Position numbers and translations under genes: made by a program. Below, piece after piece: positions 9,067 to 17,589 of a DNA stretch of 64,000 bases. The notes under the pieces were generated by a model that was given only the letters and a program-made list of their open reading frames with translations, did not search any database and was not told where the DNA came from. Source of the stretch: JAWKIW01 sp041394145 (GTDB lineage: Bacteria; Actinomycetota; Acidimicrobiia; Acidimicrobiales; Acidimicrobilacustridaceae); contig JAWKIW010000010.1 in NCBI GenBank assembly GCA_041394145.1, positions 62,001-126,000 of the forward strand, read 5' to 3'. Each line of letters opens with the position of its first letter. Positions within the stretch are counted from its first letter, which is position 1.

Positions 9067-10111
9067 GCTGGCCCCCCACCGGCTCGGACGGCGCCGACAC
9101 GCCCTGGTGCGCGAGGACGCGGGCGAGGTTGGGGCCCACGCCGCCGAGCACGTCGCTCGACACGAGCGCCCGGCGCAGGAACACGTGGGCGAGGCACTCC
9201 CAGGTGTTCCCGATGCCGCCGTGGACCTGGATGGCCGTCTCGCACACGCTGCGAGCCGCTCGGGTGCAGTACGCCTTCGCCACCGACGCCGCCGCCAGCG
9301 CCTCGTCGGGCGCCAGGGCGTCCACCGCCCACGCGGCGTGGAGCGCGGCGCTGCGCGAGCCCTCGGTGGCCACGTGGGCGTCGGCCAGCAGGTGCTGCAC
9401 GGCCTGGAACGAGCCGATCGGGGCGCCGTACTGGCGTCGTTCGGTGGCGTAGTCAGCGGCGAGCCGCACGGCGCCGGCCATCACGCCCACGAGGTCGGCG
9501 CTGGTGACGGCGAGCCCCAGCGCGGTCCACCGCGTCCGATCCTCGTGACGAAGGGGCTGCGGCCGGCCGTCGAGGGGCTCGACGGGCGCGGCGCGACGGC
9601 GGCGACGAGCCGGGTGAGGTCGACCTCGACGCGGGCCGGGCCGAGGTCCACCGGCGCGAGCAGGTCGCCGTCGGGCGACGGGACCAGCGCCAGGGCCTGC
9701 TTCGGCCCCGGCGGCATCGATCGCCACGCCACCGCCGGCCAGGTCGCCGCCGATGGCCGCAGGCGCAGACAGGTCAGGACCGAGCACCACGGTCTCGGGG
9801 ACCGACGAGCCCGGCGCGCCGGTCAGGCGACGCAGCTCGGCGGCCAGCGTCGGCCCGAGGAACGAGGCGTCGGCCAGGCCCCGGCCGAGCTGCTCGGCCA
9901 CCAGCGCCACCTCGACCGCCGAGGCGAGGGGGCCACCGGCGTCATCGGCCCCGCGCAGCGCCCGCCAACCCGACGCCGCGACGGCGCCGTCGAGGGCGGC
10001 CCGCCGCTGCTCGTCGACCAAGGCCCCGACGGCGCGCGGGCCGTGGCGCGCCACGACCTGGGCCACCGAGTCCCGCAGCGCCTCCTGCTCGGGCGAGAGG
10101 CGGACGTCCAT
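9053..10111 (-). CDS. Acyl-CoA dehydrogenase partner subunit, with two compensating frame changes
   Basis: ACAD-family protein of about 352 residues. The N-terminal helices (LSPEQEALRDSVAQVVARHGPRAV) and C-terminal half (YGAPIGSFQAVQHLLADAHVATEGSR, IQVHGGIGNTWE) are good. Between about 9715 and 9580 the frame turns to Arg/Pro-rich nonsense. An alternative frame over exactly that stretch reads QALALVPSPDGDLLAPVDLG, so there is one change near 9712 and a compensating one near 9578. I place the start at ATG 10111 rather than 10120 because GGGGAGG then has proper spacing. Confidence 0.82.
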   Translation of the reverse strand: MDVRLSPEQEALRDSVAQVVARHGPRAVGALVDEQRRAALDGAVAASGWRALRGADDAGGPLASAVEVALVAEQLGRGLADASFLGPTLAAELRRLTGAPGSSVPETVVLGPDLSAPAAIGGDLAGGGVAIDAAGAEAGPGAGPVARRRPARAGGPRPGPRRGRPHPARRRRRAAPVEPLDGRPQPLRHEDRTRWTALGLAVTSADLVGVMAGAVRLAADYATERRQYGAPIGSFQAVQHLLADAHVATEGSRSAALHAAWAVDALAPDEALAAASVAKAYCTRAARSVCETAIQVHGGIGNTWECLAHVFLRRALVSSDVLGGVGPNLARVLAHQGVSAPSEPVGGQRGLR

Positions 10112-10132
10112 GCGGGCCATCCTCCCCGATTT

Positions 10133-10148
10133 TTGACATCGACGTCAA
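10133..10148. promoter_or_regulatory. Palindrome TTGACATCGACGTCAA
   Basis: A 16-base near-perfect inverted repeat, 21 bases before the start of the ACAD ending the 10111-9053 frame. It is unlike the three recurring operators and has an AT-rich flank. It could be an operator for the last three genes of the operon. Confidence 0.4.
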
Positions 10149-10177
10149 CAAAGAAACAGGCGGGGCGCGAGGGTCGC

Positions 10178-11767
10178 TCAACCGGCCGCCGGACCGGCGG
10201 CCTGCGCCCGCAGCTGCTCCTTCACCACCTTGCCGGTGGCGGTGCGCGGCAGCTCGTCCACCAGCTCGACGCGTCGCGGCACCTTGTAGTTGGCCATCGC
10301 GTCACGGCACCACGCCACGATGTCGGCGCCGGTCACCGACCCGTCGGGCTCGGTCACCACGAACGCCATGCCGACCTCGCCGAGGCGCTCGTCGGGGATG
10401 CCGATCACCGCCGCCTGCTGGATCTGCGGGTGGCGGAGCAGCAGGTCCTCGATCTCGGCCGGATAGGCGTTGAACCCGCCGACGATGAACATGTCCTTGG
10501 ACCGGCCCACGATGCGCAGGTTCCCGACCTCGTCGACCACGCCGAGGTCGCCGGTGTGCAGCCAGCCGTCGGCGTCGAGCGCCTGGGCCGTCGCCTCGGG
10601 GTCGTCCAGGTAGTGCGACATGACGCTGCCGCCCCGCAGGAGCACCTCACCGGTCTCGCCCGACGCCAGGTCACGACCCTCGCCGTCCACGACCCGCAGC
10701 TCGAACCCCGGTCGCGGCCGGCCCACCGTGGTGGCGATGGTCTCGGGATCGTCGCCCGGTGCGGTCGCCGTCGCCGTCCCGGCCTCGGTGAGCCCGTAGC
10801 CGGTGACGACCACCGAGAACGGCAGCTCGTCGAAGACGCGACGGATCAGCGCCACGGGGATGTCGGCGGCGCCCGTCACGGCCACCCGCAGGCTGGACAG
10901 GTCGAGGTCGGCCCGACCGGGGTGGTCGAGGATCGCCTGGTAGATCAGGGGCGCGCCGGGAAGGACGGTGACCCCCTCGGTGACCACCCGCGCCAGCACG
11001 CGCTCCACGTCGAAGACCGGCTCGGGAAGCATCGTCGCCCCGGCCACCAGCGAGGCCAGGATGCCCGCCTTCAGCCCGAACATGTGGAAGTACGGGTTCA
11101 CCATGAGGTACCGGTCCCCCACCCGGAGGCCGGTCATCGCCACCCAGTCGGTCGCCACCCGCAGCGTGCGCTCGTGGGTCTGGACCACGCCCTTGGGTGC
11201 ACCCGTCGTCCCCGAGGTGAAGAGGATGTCGGCGACGTCGTCCGCGGTCACGGCGGCGGCCCGCCGGTCGACCTCGTCGTCGGTGACCCGGGAGGCTCGC
11301 CCGACCAGGTCCGCCCATGCCACCGCCCCGGGTGGGACCGGTCCGTGAGCGACCACGACGGTCTCGAGCGCCGGCAGCGCAGCCCGATCGAGCATGGCGA
11401 CGTAGTCGGCGCCCAGGAAGTCGGTCACGGTGACGAGCACCTTGGCGGCGGTGCGACCGAGGATGTCGGAGGCCTCGGCACCCTTGAAGCGGGTGTTCAC
11501 CGGCACCAGGACCGCCCCCGCCAGGTGGAGGCCGAGGAAGGCGACGATCCACTCCGCGCGGTTGGGTGCCCAGATCGCGACGCGGTCCCCCGGCGCCACA
11601 CCGGTGCCGACCAGGCCGGCGCCGAACGCGCGCGCCCGATCGACGAGCTCGGCGTAGGTGAGACGGGTGCTCCCGTCGACCACGGCCAGCTGGTCGCCGA
11701 GGCGGGTCGCCGCGGCGACCGCCAGCGCCGGGATGGTGCCGAGACTGCCGTTGTCGACGTCGGTCAT
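10178..11767 (-). CDS. AMP-dependent acyl-CoA synthetase, FadD3-like
   Basis: A 529-residue CoA ligase with P-loop ILFTSGTTGAPKG (about 181-193), FGLKAGILASL, LPGAPLIYQAILDHP, GYGLTEAG, WLHTGDLG, GRSKDMFIVGGFNAYPAEIE and catalytic Lys513 in RTATGKVVKE. These blocks resemble, from memory, mycobacterial FadD3, which activates the HIP ring remnant of steroids. The similarity suggests a bulky cyclic acid but does not prove it. It lies 22 bases downstream of the amidohydrolase in the same operon and supplies CoA esters to the following ACAD pair and hydratase. Confidence 0.88.
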   Translation of the reverse strand: MTDVDNGSLGTIPALAVAAATRLGDQLAVVDGSTRLTYAELVDRARAFGAGLVGTGVAPGDRVAIWAPNRAEWIVAFLGLHLAGAVLVPVNTRFKGAEASDILGRTAAKVLVTVTDFLGADYVAMLDRAALPALETVVVAHGPVPPGAVAWADLVGRASRVTDDEVDRRAAAVTADDVADILFTSGTTGAPKGVVQTHERTLRVATDWVAMTGLRVGDRYLMVNPYFHMFGLKAGILASLVAGATMLPEPVFDVERVLARVVTEGVTVLPGAPLIYQAILDHPGRADLDLSSLRVAVTGAADIPVALIRRVFDELPFSVVVTGYGLTEAGTATATAPGDDPETIATTVGRPRPGFELRVVDGEGRDLASGETGEVLLRGGSVMSHYLDDPEATAQALDADGWLHTGDLGVVDEVGNLRIVGRSKDMFIVGGFNAYPAEIEDLLLRHPQIQQAAVIGIPDERLGEVGMAFVVTEPDGSVTGADIVAWCRDAMANYKVPRRVELVDELPRTATGKVVKEQLRAQAAGPAAG

Positions 11768-11789
11768 CGGGCGGCGGAGCGCGACGGGC

Positions 11790-12992
11790 TCAGGTCAGCA
11801 CACGGTCGTCGACGTTCATGAGCCGGGCGAGGTTGCCGCCCATGATCTTGCGCACCGACTCCTCGGGCAGTCCGGCGAGCTCGTCGACGTAGCTCGCCGG
11901 ATCGGCCAGGCCCTCCGGGTGGGGGTAGTCCGATCCGAACAGCACCCGGTCGACCCCGATGAGCTCGGCCAGCGCACCCAGGTCCTCCTCCCAGAAGGGG
12001 CTGACGTTGATGTTGCGCTTGAAGACCTCGATGGGATCCTCCAGGAAGTCCTGGGGCATCTTCTTGTAGAGGTCGGCCAGGTTCTCGAGCAGCGGCCGCA
12101 CCCAGCTGCTGCCGTTCTCGATCACCGCCACCTTGAGCCCGGGGAACCGCGAGAGGGCGCCGTGGATGATCAGGGCGGCGACGGAGTCCTCGATCGGACG
12201 CCACAGCGAGTGCATGCCGAACGCCCGAGGCGCGAAGGGCAGGTACTCGACGTCGCCTCCGAGCCACTCGTTCACGTAGCGCTCGTACCCGCTGTCCGAG
12301 GAGTGCATCCCCACGAGCACGTCGTGCTCGACGACCTTCTCCCAGAAGGGATCGAACTCGGGCAGACCGAAGGACCGCGAGCCACGCAGGCCGGGGACCG
12401 GCGCCGGCCGGATGAGCACAGCTCGCGCACCCCGCTCGACGACCCACTCGAGCTCCTCGATGGCCCGCTCCACGATGGGCAGCGAGATGACCGGCGTGGC
12501 GAAGATGCGGCCCTCGTAGTCGAACTGCCAGGTCTCGTGGATCCACTCGTTCAGGGCGTGCACGACGGCGTGGATGAGCTCGGGATCGTCGCGCATGCGC
12601 TCCTCGACCAGGCTGGCGAGCGTCGGGAACATGAGGGCCCGGTCGATCCCCTGCTCGTCCATGAGCTCGAGCCGGGGGCCCGGCTCGCGGAAGGCGGGGA
12701 TGGCGCGCATCGGCTCGCCGAAGATGGCTCGGCGGTCCTTGCCCTCGGGGTTGCCCTTGCGGAAGTAGTCCTCCATCGCCCCGGGGCGGGCCACGACCTC
12801 GAAGGTGGGGTTGGGGATGTACTCGCTGATGCGACCCCGCACCACGATCTTGGTCCGCCCCCGCACCTCGACGTAGTCGATGGCGCCCTTGTAGCGATCC
12901 GGCAGGAACTTGGTGAGCGCGTCCTTGGTCTCGTACAGGTGGTTGTCGGCGTCGAACACGGGGCAGTCGAGGGCACGCGGCGACATGGTCAT
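11790..12992 (-). CDS. Amidohydrolase-2 family metal-dependent hydrolase
   Basis: A 400-residue TIM-barrel protein of the amidohydrolase-2 family (decarboxylases and hydrolases such as ACMSD-type enzymes). The N-terminal metal motif is FDADNHLYE, without the second His of a plain HxH. The C-terminal metal/acid motif is FGSDYPHPEG. FRRFPGLKVAVIENG-like sequence precedes it (SRFPGLKVAVIENGSSW). First gene of a minus-strand operon with ligase, ACAD pair and hydratase, led by a type A operator 34 bases upstream. One of three paralogues in the window (also 24885 and 50789). It may open or decarboxylate a ring product; this is inferred. Confidence 0.88.
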   Translation of the reverse strand: MTMSPRALDCPVFDADNHLYETKDALTKFLPDRYKGAIDYVEVRGRTKIVVRGRISEYIPNPTFEVVARPGAMEDYFRKGNPEGKDRRAIFGEPMRAIPAFREPGPRLELMDEQGIDRALMFPTLASLVEERMRDDPELIHAVVHALNEWIHETWQFDYEGRIFATPVISLPIVERAIEELEWVVERGARAVLIRPAPVPGLRGSRSFGLPEFDPFWEKVVEHDVLVGMHSSDSGYERYVNEWLGGDVEYLPFAPRAFGMHSLWRPIEDSVAALIIHGALSRFPGLKVAVIENGSSWVRPLLENLADLYKKMPQDFLEDPIEVFKRNINVSPFWEEDLGALAELIGVDRVLFGSDYPHPEGLADPASYVDELAGLPEESVRKIMGGNLARLMNVDDRVLT

Positions 12993-13026
12993 CCTCCAGA
13001 CCGATCAGCGCCCCAACCGGGACGAC

Positions 13027-13041
13027 GAGAACGCCATTATC
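13027..13041. promoter_or_regulatory. Type A operator upstream of amidohydrolase operon
   Basis: GAGAACgccATTATC matches the GAKAAY-N3-RTTMTC pattern fully. It differs from the site at 4567 only within the spacer. Confidence 0.7.
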
Positions 13042-13098
13042 GCAATGGGAGAGTGGACATGCAACCAGTCCGTCGGAGGCGACCCGGGATCCTGCGTG

Positions 13099-14055
13099 TC
13101 AGTCGGCTCGGGCGTCGCCGCCACCCGTCGGCGTCCCGGCCGACCCCTCGGCGCTCGCCATGGCCGCACGCTGCAGGACGTTCTCGGCGAGGCGCATGTG
13201 GGCGGCGTCGACCAACCGGCCGTGGCGGCCGATGGCGCCGACGCCGTCGGCCTCCGAGGCCCGGTAGACGGCGATGGCCTCGCGGGCGTCGGCGACCTCG
13301 GCCTCGGTCGGGGCGAACACCTCGTTGGCGATGGCGACCTGGCTCGGGTGGACGGCCCACTTGCCGTCGAAGCCGAGCAGACCGGCGTGGGTGGCCGACC
13401 GCCGGTAGCCCTCGGGGTCCTGGTAGGCGGGGTAGGGGGCGTCGATGGCGTCGATGCCGGCGGCCCGGGCGGCGGCGAGCACGCTCACCCGGGCGAAGTG
13501 CCAGACGTCGCCCGGGTACTCGCCGACGGGATCGAAGTTGCCGTCGACCCGCGACCGCAGCGACGCCGACAGGTCCCCGGCGCCGAAGATGACGGCCTCC
13601 AGGCGATCGCTGGCCCGTGCGATCTCGGCGACGTTGGTCAGGCCCTCCGCCTCCTCGATGAGGACCTCCAGGCCGATCCGGTGGGAGAGTCCCAGCTTGG
13701 TCTCCAGCTGGGTGAGCAGGACGTCGAACCACCAGACGTCGCGGGCCCGGCGGACCTTGGGCACGATGATCACGTCGAGCGCCTCGCCGGCACCTGTCAC
13801 GACCTCGGTGAGGTCGCCGTAGCACCAGGGCGTGTCGAGGCCGTTCACCCGAACGGCCCGCACGGTGCGGCCCCAGTCCTGTTCGGTCAGCGCCGCCACC
13901 ACGGTCGCTCGGGCCGGTTCCTTGGCGATGGGGGCGCAGGCGTCCTCGAGGTCGAGGAAGACGAGGTCGGCACCCGCGCCCGGCGCCTTCTGGCACATGC
14001 GCTCGCTGCTCGCCGGCGTCGCCAGCTCCGATCGTCGGACCCGAGGTGGTTGCAC
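13099..14055 (-). CDS. HpcH/HpaI-CitE family CoA ester lyase
   Basis: A 318-residue CitE-like lyase, related to citryl-CoA and malyl-CoA lyases that cleave or form 3-hydroxyacyl-CoA C-C bonds. Typical blocks: RRSELATPASSERMCQKA, LVFLDLEDACAP (Mg2+ ligands), IIVPKVRRARD, EVLIEEAEGL and LGFDGKWAVHPSQV. It follows the LLM monooxygenase by 42 bases on the same strand and is probably co-transcribed with it. It would fit the final cleavage of a ring-opened CoA ester. Confidence 0.9.
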   Translation of the reverse strand: MQPPRVRRSELATPASSERMCQKAPGAGADLVFLDLEDACAPIAKEPARATVVAALTEQDWGRTVRAVRVNGLDTPWCYGDLTEVVTGAGEALDVIIVPKVRRARDVWWFDVLLTQLETKLGLSHRIGLEVLIEEAEGLTNVAEIARASDRLEAVIFGAGDLSASLRSRVDGNFDPVGEYPGDVWHFARVSVLAAARAAGIDAIDAPYPAYQDPEGYRRSATHAGLLGFDGKWAVHPSQVAIANEVFAPTEAEVADAREAIAVYRASEADGVGAIGRHGRLVDAAHMRLAENVLQRAAMASAEGSAGTPTGGGDARAD

Positions 14056-14097
14056 GTGGCCTCCGATCTGGCCGTGGTCGACGCGGTGCCGCGTCCG

Positions 14098-15450
14098 TCA
14101 GGAGCGGGCGGGGGCCGGGCGGGCCAGGCCGAGGTTCTCCCGCAGCGTCGCGCCCTCGTAGCGCTGTCGGAAGACCCCTCGACGCTGCAGCTCGGGCACC
14201 ACCTGCCGGACGACGTCTTCGTAGGCACCGGGGCAGTGGGTGGCGGCCAGGACGAAGCCGTCGCAGGCGTCGGCGTCGAACCACTCCTGCATCTGGTCGG
14301 CCACGTCGGCGCCCGTGCCGACGAAGCGGGGGCCCTGCAGCAACGTGGCCCGATGGCCGGCCAGGTCGGCGAGGGTGATGGTGTCGCCCCCGATGTGCTG
14401 ACGCAGGTTCTGCACCAGGCCGCGGATGCCCTTCACCGACTCGATCAGCTCGTCGGTGATCGGCGCGTCCAGCGGCAGCCCGGAGAAGTCGTGGTTCATG
14501 AGCTCGGAGAGCAGGGTCAGCGACGCCATCGGGTCGACGAGGTCGTGCAGCAGCAGCTGCTCGCGATCCTCGGCCTGGGCCCGGGTCTCGCCGACGACCG
14601 CGTAGGCCATGGGCAGCATCTTGACCGACGCCGGGTCACGACCCGCCTCGACGATGCGCTCCTTCTGGTCCCGGTAGTGGGTCCGGGCCACCTCGAGGCC
14701 GGGATCGCCGGTGAAGATGACCTCGGCCCAGCGCGAGGCGAACTCCCGACCCCGGCCCGAGGAGCCCGCCTGCAGCAGCACGGGCCGTCCCTGCGGGCAG
14801 CGCGGCACCGTCAGGGGCCCGCGGACGTCGAACCACTGGCCCTTGAAGTCGAGCTCGTGCACGGCGCGGGGATCGGCGAACACGCCGCTGGCACGGTCGA
14901 GCACCAGGGCGTCGTCGTCCCACGTGTCCCAGAGGCCGAGGGTGGCCTCCATGAACTCGTCGGCCCGGTCGTAGCGCTCGTCGTGCCCCAGGATCTCGTC
15001 CACGCCGTAGTTCTGGGCCTCGCTGTCGTTCACGGAGGTCACCACGTTCCACGCGGCACGACCCCCGGAGAGGTGGTCGAGCGTGGCGAAGGTGCGAGCG
15101 ATGTGGAAGGGCGGGTAGTAGGTGGTCGAGTAGGTGGCCCCGAGCCCGATGTGCTCGGTCACGCCGGCGATGGCGCCGATCACGACGCTGAGGTCGAGCT
15201 TCACCGGCCGGGCGCCGGTGCGCACGGCCTCGGCCACCGAGCCGCCGTAGATGCCCGGCATCGCCAGGCGGTCGTCGAAGAACATCAGGTCGAAGCACCC
15301 CTCCTCGAGGGTGCGACCCAGCTTCTGGTAGTAGCTGGCCGTGAGGAACCCGTGCTCGGTGGCCGGGTGCCGCCACGATCCCGCGTACACCGAGGAGTTC
15401 CCCGCCTGCATGAACCCCACCAACGCCAGCTGCTCGCCGGTTCGACGCAT
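14098..15450 (-). CDS. LLM-class flavin-dependent monooxygenase (NtaA/SnaA/DszA type)
   Basis: A 450-residue luciferase-like protein. MFFDDRLAMPG, IGLGATYSTTYYPPFHIARTFATLDHLSGGRAAWN and VLLQAGSSGRGREFA are characteristic of the reduced-flavin-dependent NtaA/SnaA/DszA/SsuD group, which oxygenates N- or S-heteroatoms or performs Baeyer-Villiger-like steps. The ATG at 15450 has a well-placed GAGGAGGG ribosome site; the frame stays open upstream without family sequence. Its promoter region, shared with the divergent reductase, carries two degenerate type A sites 44 bases apart. Confidence 0.9.
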   Translation of the reverse strand: MRRTGEQLALVGFMQAGNSSVYAGSWRHPATEHGFLTASYYQKLGRTLEEGCFDLMFFDDRLAMPGIYGGSVAEAVRTGARPVKLDLSVVIGAIAGVTEHIGLGATYSTTYYPPFHIARTFATLDHLSGGRAAWNVVTSVNDSEAQNYGVDEILGHDERYDRADEFMEATLGLWDTWDDDALVLDRASGVFADPRAVHELDFKGQWFDVRGPLTVPRCPQGRPVLLQAGSSGRGREFASRWAEVIFTGDPGLEVARTHYRDQKERIVEAGRDPASVKMLPMAYAVVGETRAQAEDREQLLLHDLVDPMASLTLLSELMNHDFSGLPLDAPITDELIESVKGIRGLVQNLRQHIGGDTITLADLAGHRATLLQGPRFVGTGADVADQMQEWFDADACDGFVLAATHCPGAYEDVVRQVVPELQRRGVFRQRYEGATLRENLGLARPAPARS

Positions 15451-15506
15451 GACGGGACCCTCCTCGGCCGACGTCCGACTCGACCATGTTCGTGTGGTGC
15501 GCCTAC

Positions 15507-15521
15507 GATAATGTGCTTCGC
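15507..15521. promoter_or_regulatory. Degenerate type A operator, copy 1
   Basis: GATAATgtgCTTCGC has a perfect left arm and two mismatches in the right arm. It lies in the divergent gap between the LLM gene (start 15450) and the reductase (start 15649). Confidence 0.5.
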
Positions 15522-15550
15522 GTCTGACGGAAAGACTTGTTTCTCTAGGC

Positions 15551-15565
15551 GATAATGTACTTCCC
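15551..15565. promoter_or_regulatory. Degenerate type A operator, copy 2
   Basis: GATAATgtaCTTCCC, 44 bases after copy 1 in the same orientation. It shares the same deviation (CTTCSC instead of RTTMTC), so the two resemble each other more than the consensus. Confidence 0.5.
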
Positions 15566-15648
15566 ACCCGACCCGTCGCTCGGAGCCGACCACCGCATGA
15601 TCGCCCGACGCTCGTCCTGCCGACCGATCCACCCCGCCGAGGGTCACG

Positions 15649-16737
15649 ATGCCTGAGCACGTGGCACCGGACCTCGACGCGGTCCGGCGGGCACACGGCT
15701 ACCACCCGTTGCGGGTGGCGCGCATCGTCCAGGAGACGCCCGACACCCGCTCCTTCGTGCTCGAGGTGCCCGACGATCTCCGGGACCTGTTCGCCTACCG
15801 CCCCGGGCAGTTCTGCACCTTCCGCGTGCGCGTCGGTGACGAGGAGCTGTTGCGCTGCTACTCGATGTCGAGCGCACCGGAGACCGACGCCGACCTGGCC
15901 GTCACCGTCAAGCGCGTGCCCGGCGGGCGGGTGTCGGGTTGGTTCCACGACGAGGTCGCCGAGGGCGACGTCCTCGAGGCCACCAGACCCGCCGGGGTCT
16001 TCTGCCCCCGGGACCACGACCGGCCGGTCATCGCCTTCGCCGGCGGCAGCGGCATCACGCCCGTGATGTCCATCGCCAAGAGCGTGCTCACCGCCACGGA
16101 TCGAACGGTCCGCCTGCTGTACGCCAACCGGGACCGCCAGGCCGTGATCTTCGCCGACCAGCTCGACGAGCTCGGTCGCCGTCACGGGGACCGCGTGCAG
16201 GTCCACCACCACCTCGACGCCGAGCGCGGCTACGTGGATCGGGGCGGCGTGGCCGCGTTCGTCGGCGACGACCGGGACGCCGACTTCTACCTGTGCGGCC
16301 CGACCCCGTTCATGGACCTGGTCGAAGCGGCGCTGCTCGACGTCGGCGTCGGGCCCGACCAGATCCTCGTCGAGCGCTTCACCGACGAGGGCGGGCCCTC
16401 ACCCACCGACTCGACGGACGACGCCGGCCGCGAGGCACCGGCGACGGGCGCCGACGCGCCGGAGACGGTGACCGTGATGCTGAAGGGCAAGCGCCACGCC
16501 GTGCCGTACCACTCGGGCGACACCCTGCTCGACACGGCCCGGCGGGCCGGTCTGCGAGCCCCGTTCTCGTGTCAGGCCGGGGAGTGCGCCACGTGCATGG
16601 CCCTCCTCCGGGAGGGCTCGGCCACGATGCGGGTCAACAACGCCCTCGAGCCCGACGAGGTCGACGAGGGCTGGGTGCTCACCTGCCAGGCGATCCCCCA
16701 GGGCGAGACCGTCACCTTCGAGTACGAGCCGCTCTAG
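15649..16737 (+). CDS. FAD/[2Fe-2S] oxidoreductase (KshB/PaaK-like oxygenase reductase)
   Basis: A 362-residue three-domain reductase passing electrons from NAD(P)H to an oxygenase. FAD-binding R69-C-Y-S72; nucleotide motif GGSGITPV (132-139); CGPTPFM; then a plant-type [2Fe-2S] domain with C308, C313, C316 and C346. The order FAD-NAD-FeS matches KshB and PaaK reductases. The window has two Rieske oxygenase alpha subunits (21691 and 55134) but no dedicated ferredoxin or other reductase, so this is their probable partner; inference from shared type A sites. Confidence 0.9.
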   Translation: MPEHVAPDLDAVRRAHGYHPLRVARIVQETPDTRSFVLEVPDDLRDLFAYRPGQFCTFRVRVGDEELLRCYSMSSAPETDADLAVTVKRVPGGRVSGWFHDEVAEGDVLEATRPAGVFCPRDHDRPVIAFAGGSGITPVMSIAKSVLTATDRTVRLLYANRDRQAVIFADQLDELGRRHGDRVQVHHHLDAERGYVDRGGVAAFVGDDRDADFYLCGPTPFMDLVEAALLDVGVGPDQILVERFTDEGGPSPTDSTDDAGREAPATGADAPETVTVMLKGKRHAVPYHSGDTLLDTARRAGLRAPFSCQAGECATCMALLREGSATMRVNNALEPDEVDEGWVLTCQAIPQGETVTFEYEPL

Positions 16738-16772
16738 GCCCGCCGCCGGCGCCCGCCCCGACGGCGACCGCG

Positions 16773-17552
16773 CTAGGTGTTCCGACCGCCGTTCACGCCG
16801 ATCACCTGGCCGGTGATGTAGCCGGCCTCGTCGGACACCAGGAACGCACAGGCCGCGGCGATGTCCTCGGGGAGGCCGGCACGGCGCACCGGGGTCCGCT
16901 GGGCGTGGTCCTCGACGCTGCCCCCGAGCAGGCCCCGGGCCTCGGAGTCGCGCAGCATCGGCGTGTCGATGAACCCCGGCGGGATGGTGTTGACCGTGAT
17001 CCCCTTCGGGCCGAGCTCCAGGGCGAGGGCCTTGGTCATCCCGATGAGACCGGCCTTGGACGTCACGTAGTGGACCATGTAGGGCTGGCCGCCCTGGGCG
17101 CTCGACGAGGAGATGTTGACGATGCGACCCCAGCCGGCCTCGATCATGTCCGGGAGCACGGCCTGGGTGCAGTAGAAGGGCCCGTTCAGGTTCACCGCCA
17201 TGAGGCGGTCCCAGGACTCGTCGGTGATGGACAGGAAGTCCTTGAACCCGGCCACGCCCGCGTTGTTGACGAGGACCAGCACCGGCCCCAGCACGTCGCG
17301 GACCTGCTGGACCGCCGCCTCGACCTGCGCCCGATCCGACACGTCGACGCCGCCGACGGCCAGGGCCTCGCCGCCGAGCCCGCTCACCTCGCCCACCACC
17401 GCGTCGGCGGCGGCCGGGTCGATGTCGAGCACGGCGACGGCCATGCCGTCGCGGGCGAGCCGGTGCACGATGGCCCGCCCCATCCCCGACCCACCACCGG
17501 TGACGAGGGCCACTCGACCGGCGCTCACCGCGGCACCTCCGGTCGTGGCCAC
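16773..17552 (-). CDS. SDR-family dehydrogenase/reductase
   Basis: A 259-residue classical short-chain dehydrogenase. TGGGSGMG nucleotide motif near residue 18, NNAG, Ser in NISSSSAQGG and the catalytic YVTSK. It probably oxidises a 3-hydroxyacyl-CoA or ring alcohol. It follows the CoA transferase by 37 bases, so the two form an operon opposite the third ACAD pair. Confidence 0.9.
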   Translation of the reverse strand: MATTGGAAVSAGRVALVTGGGSGMGRAIVHRLARDGMAVAVLDIDPAAADAVVGEVSGLGGEALAVGGVDVSDRAQVEAAVQQVRDVLGPVLVLVNNAGVAGFKDFLSITDESWDRLMAVNLNGPFYCTQAVLPDMIEAGWGRIVNISSSSAQGGQPYMVHYVTSKAGLIGMTKALALELGPKGITVNTIPPGFIDTPMLRDSEARGLLGGSVEDHAQRTPVRRAGLPEDIAAACAFLVSDEAGYITGQVIGVNGGRNT

Positions 17553-17589
17553 GCGAGTCCGGTTGCGTCCATGCAGACCTCTTCCGTGT

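Noticed and set aside
10178..11767. Naming the ligase fadD3
   Set aside because: Block similarity is clear from memory, but the expected IpdA/IpdB and kstR2 neighbours of the HIP pathway are not in the window.
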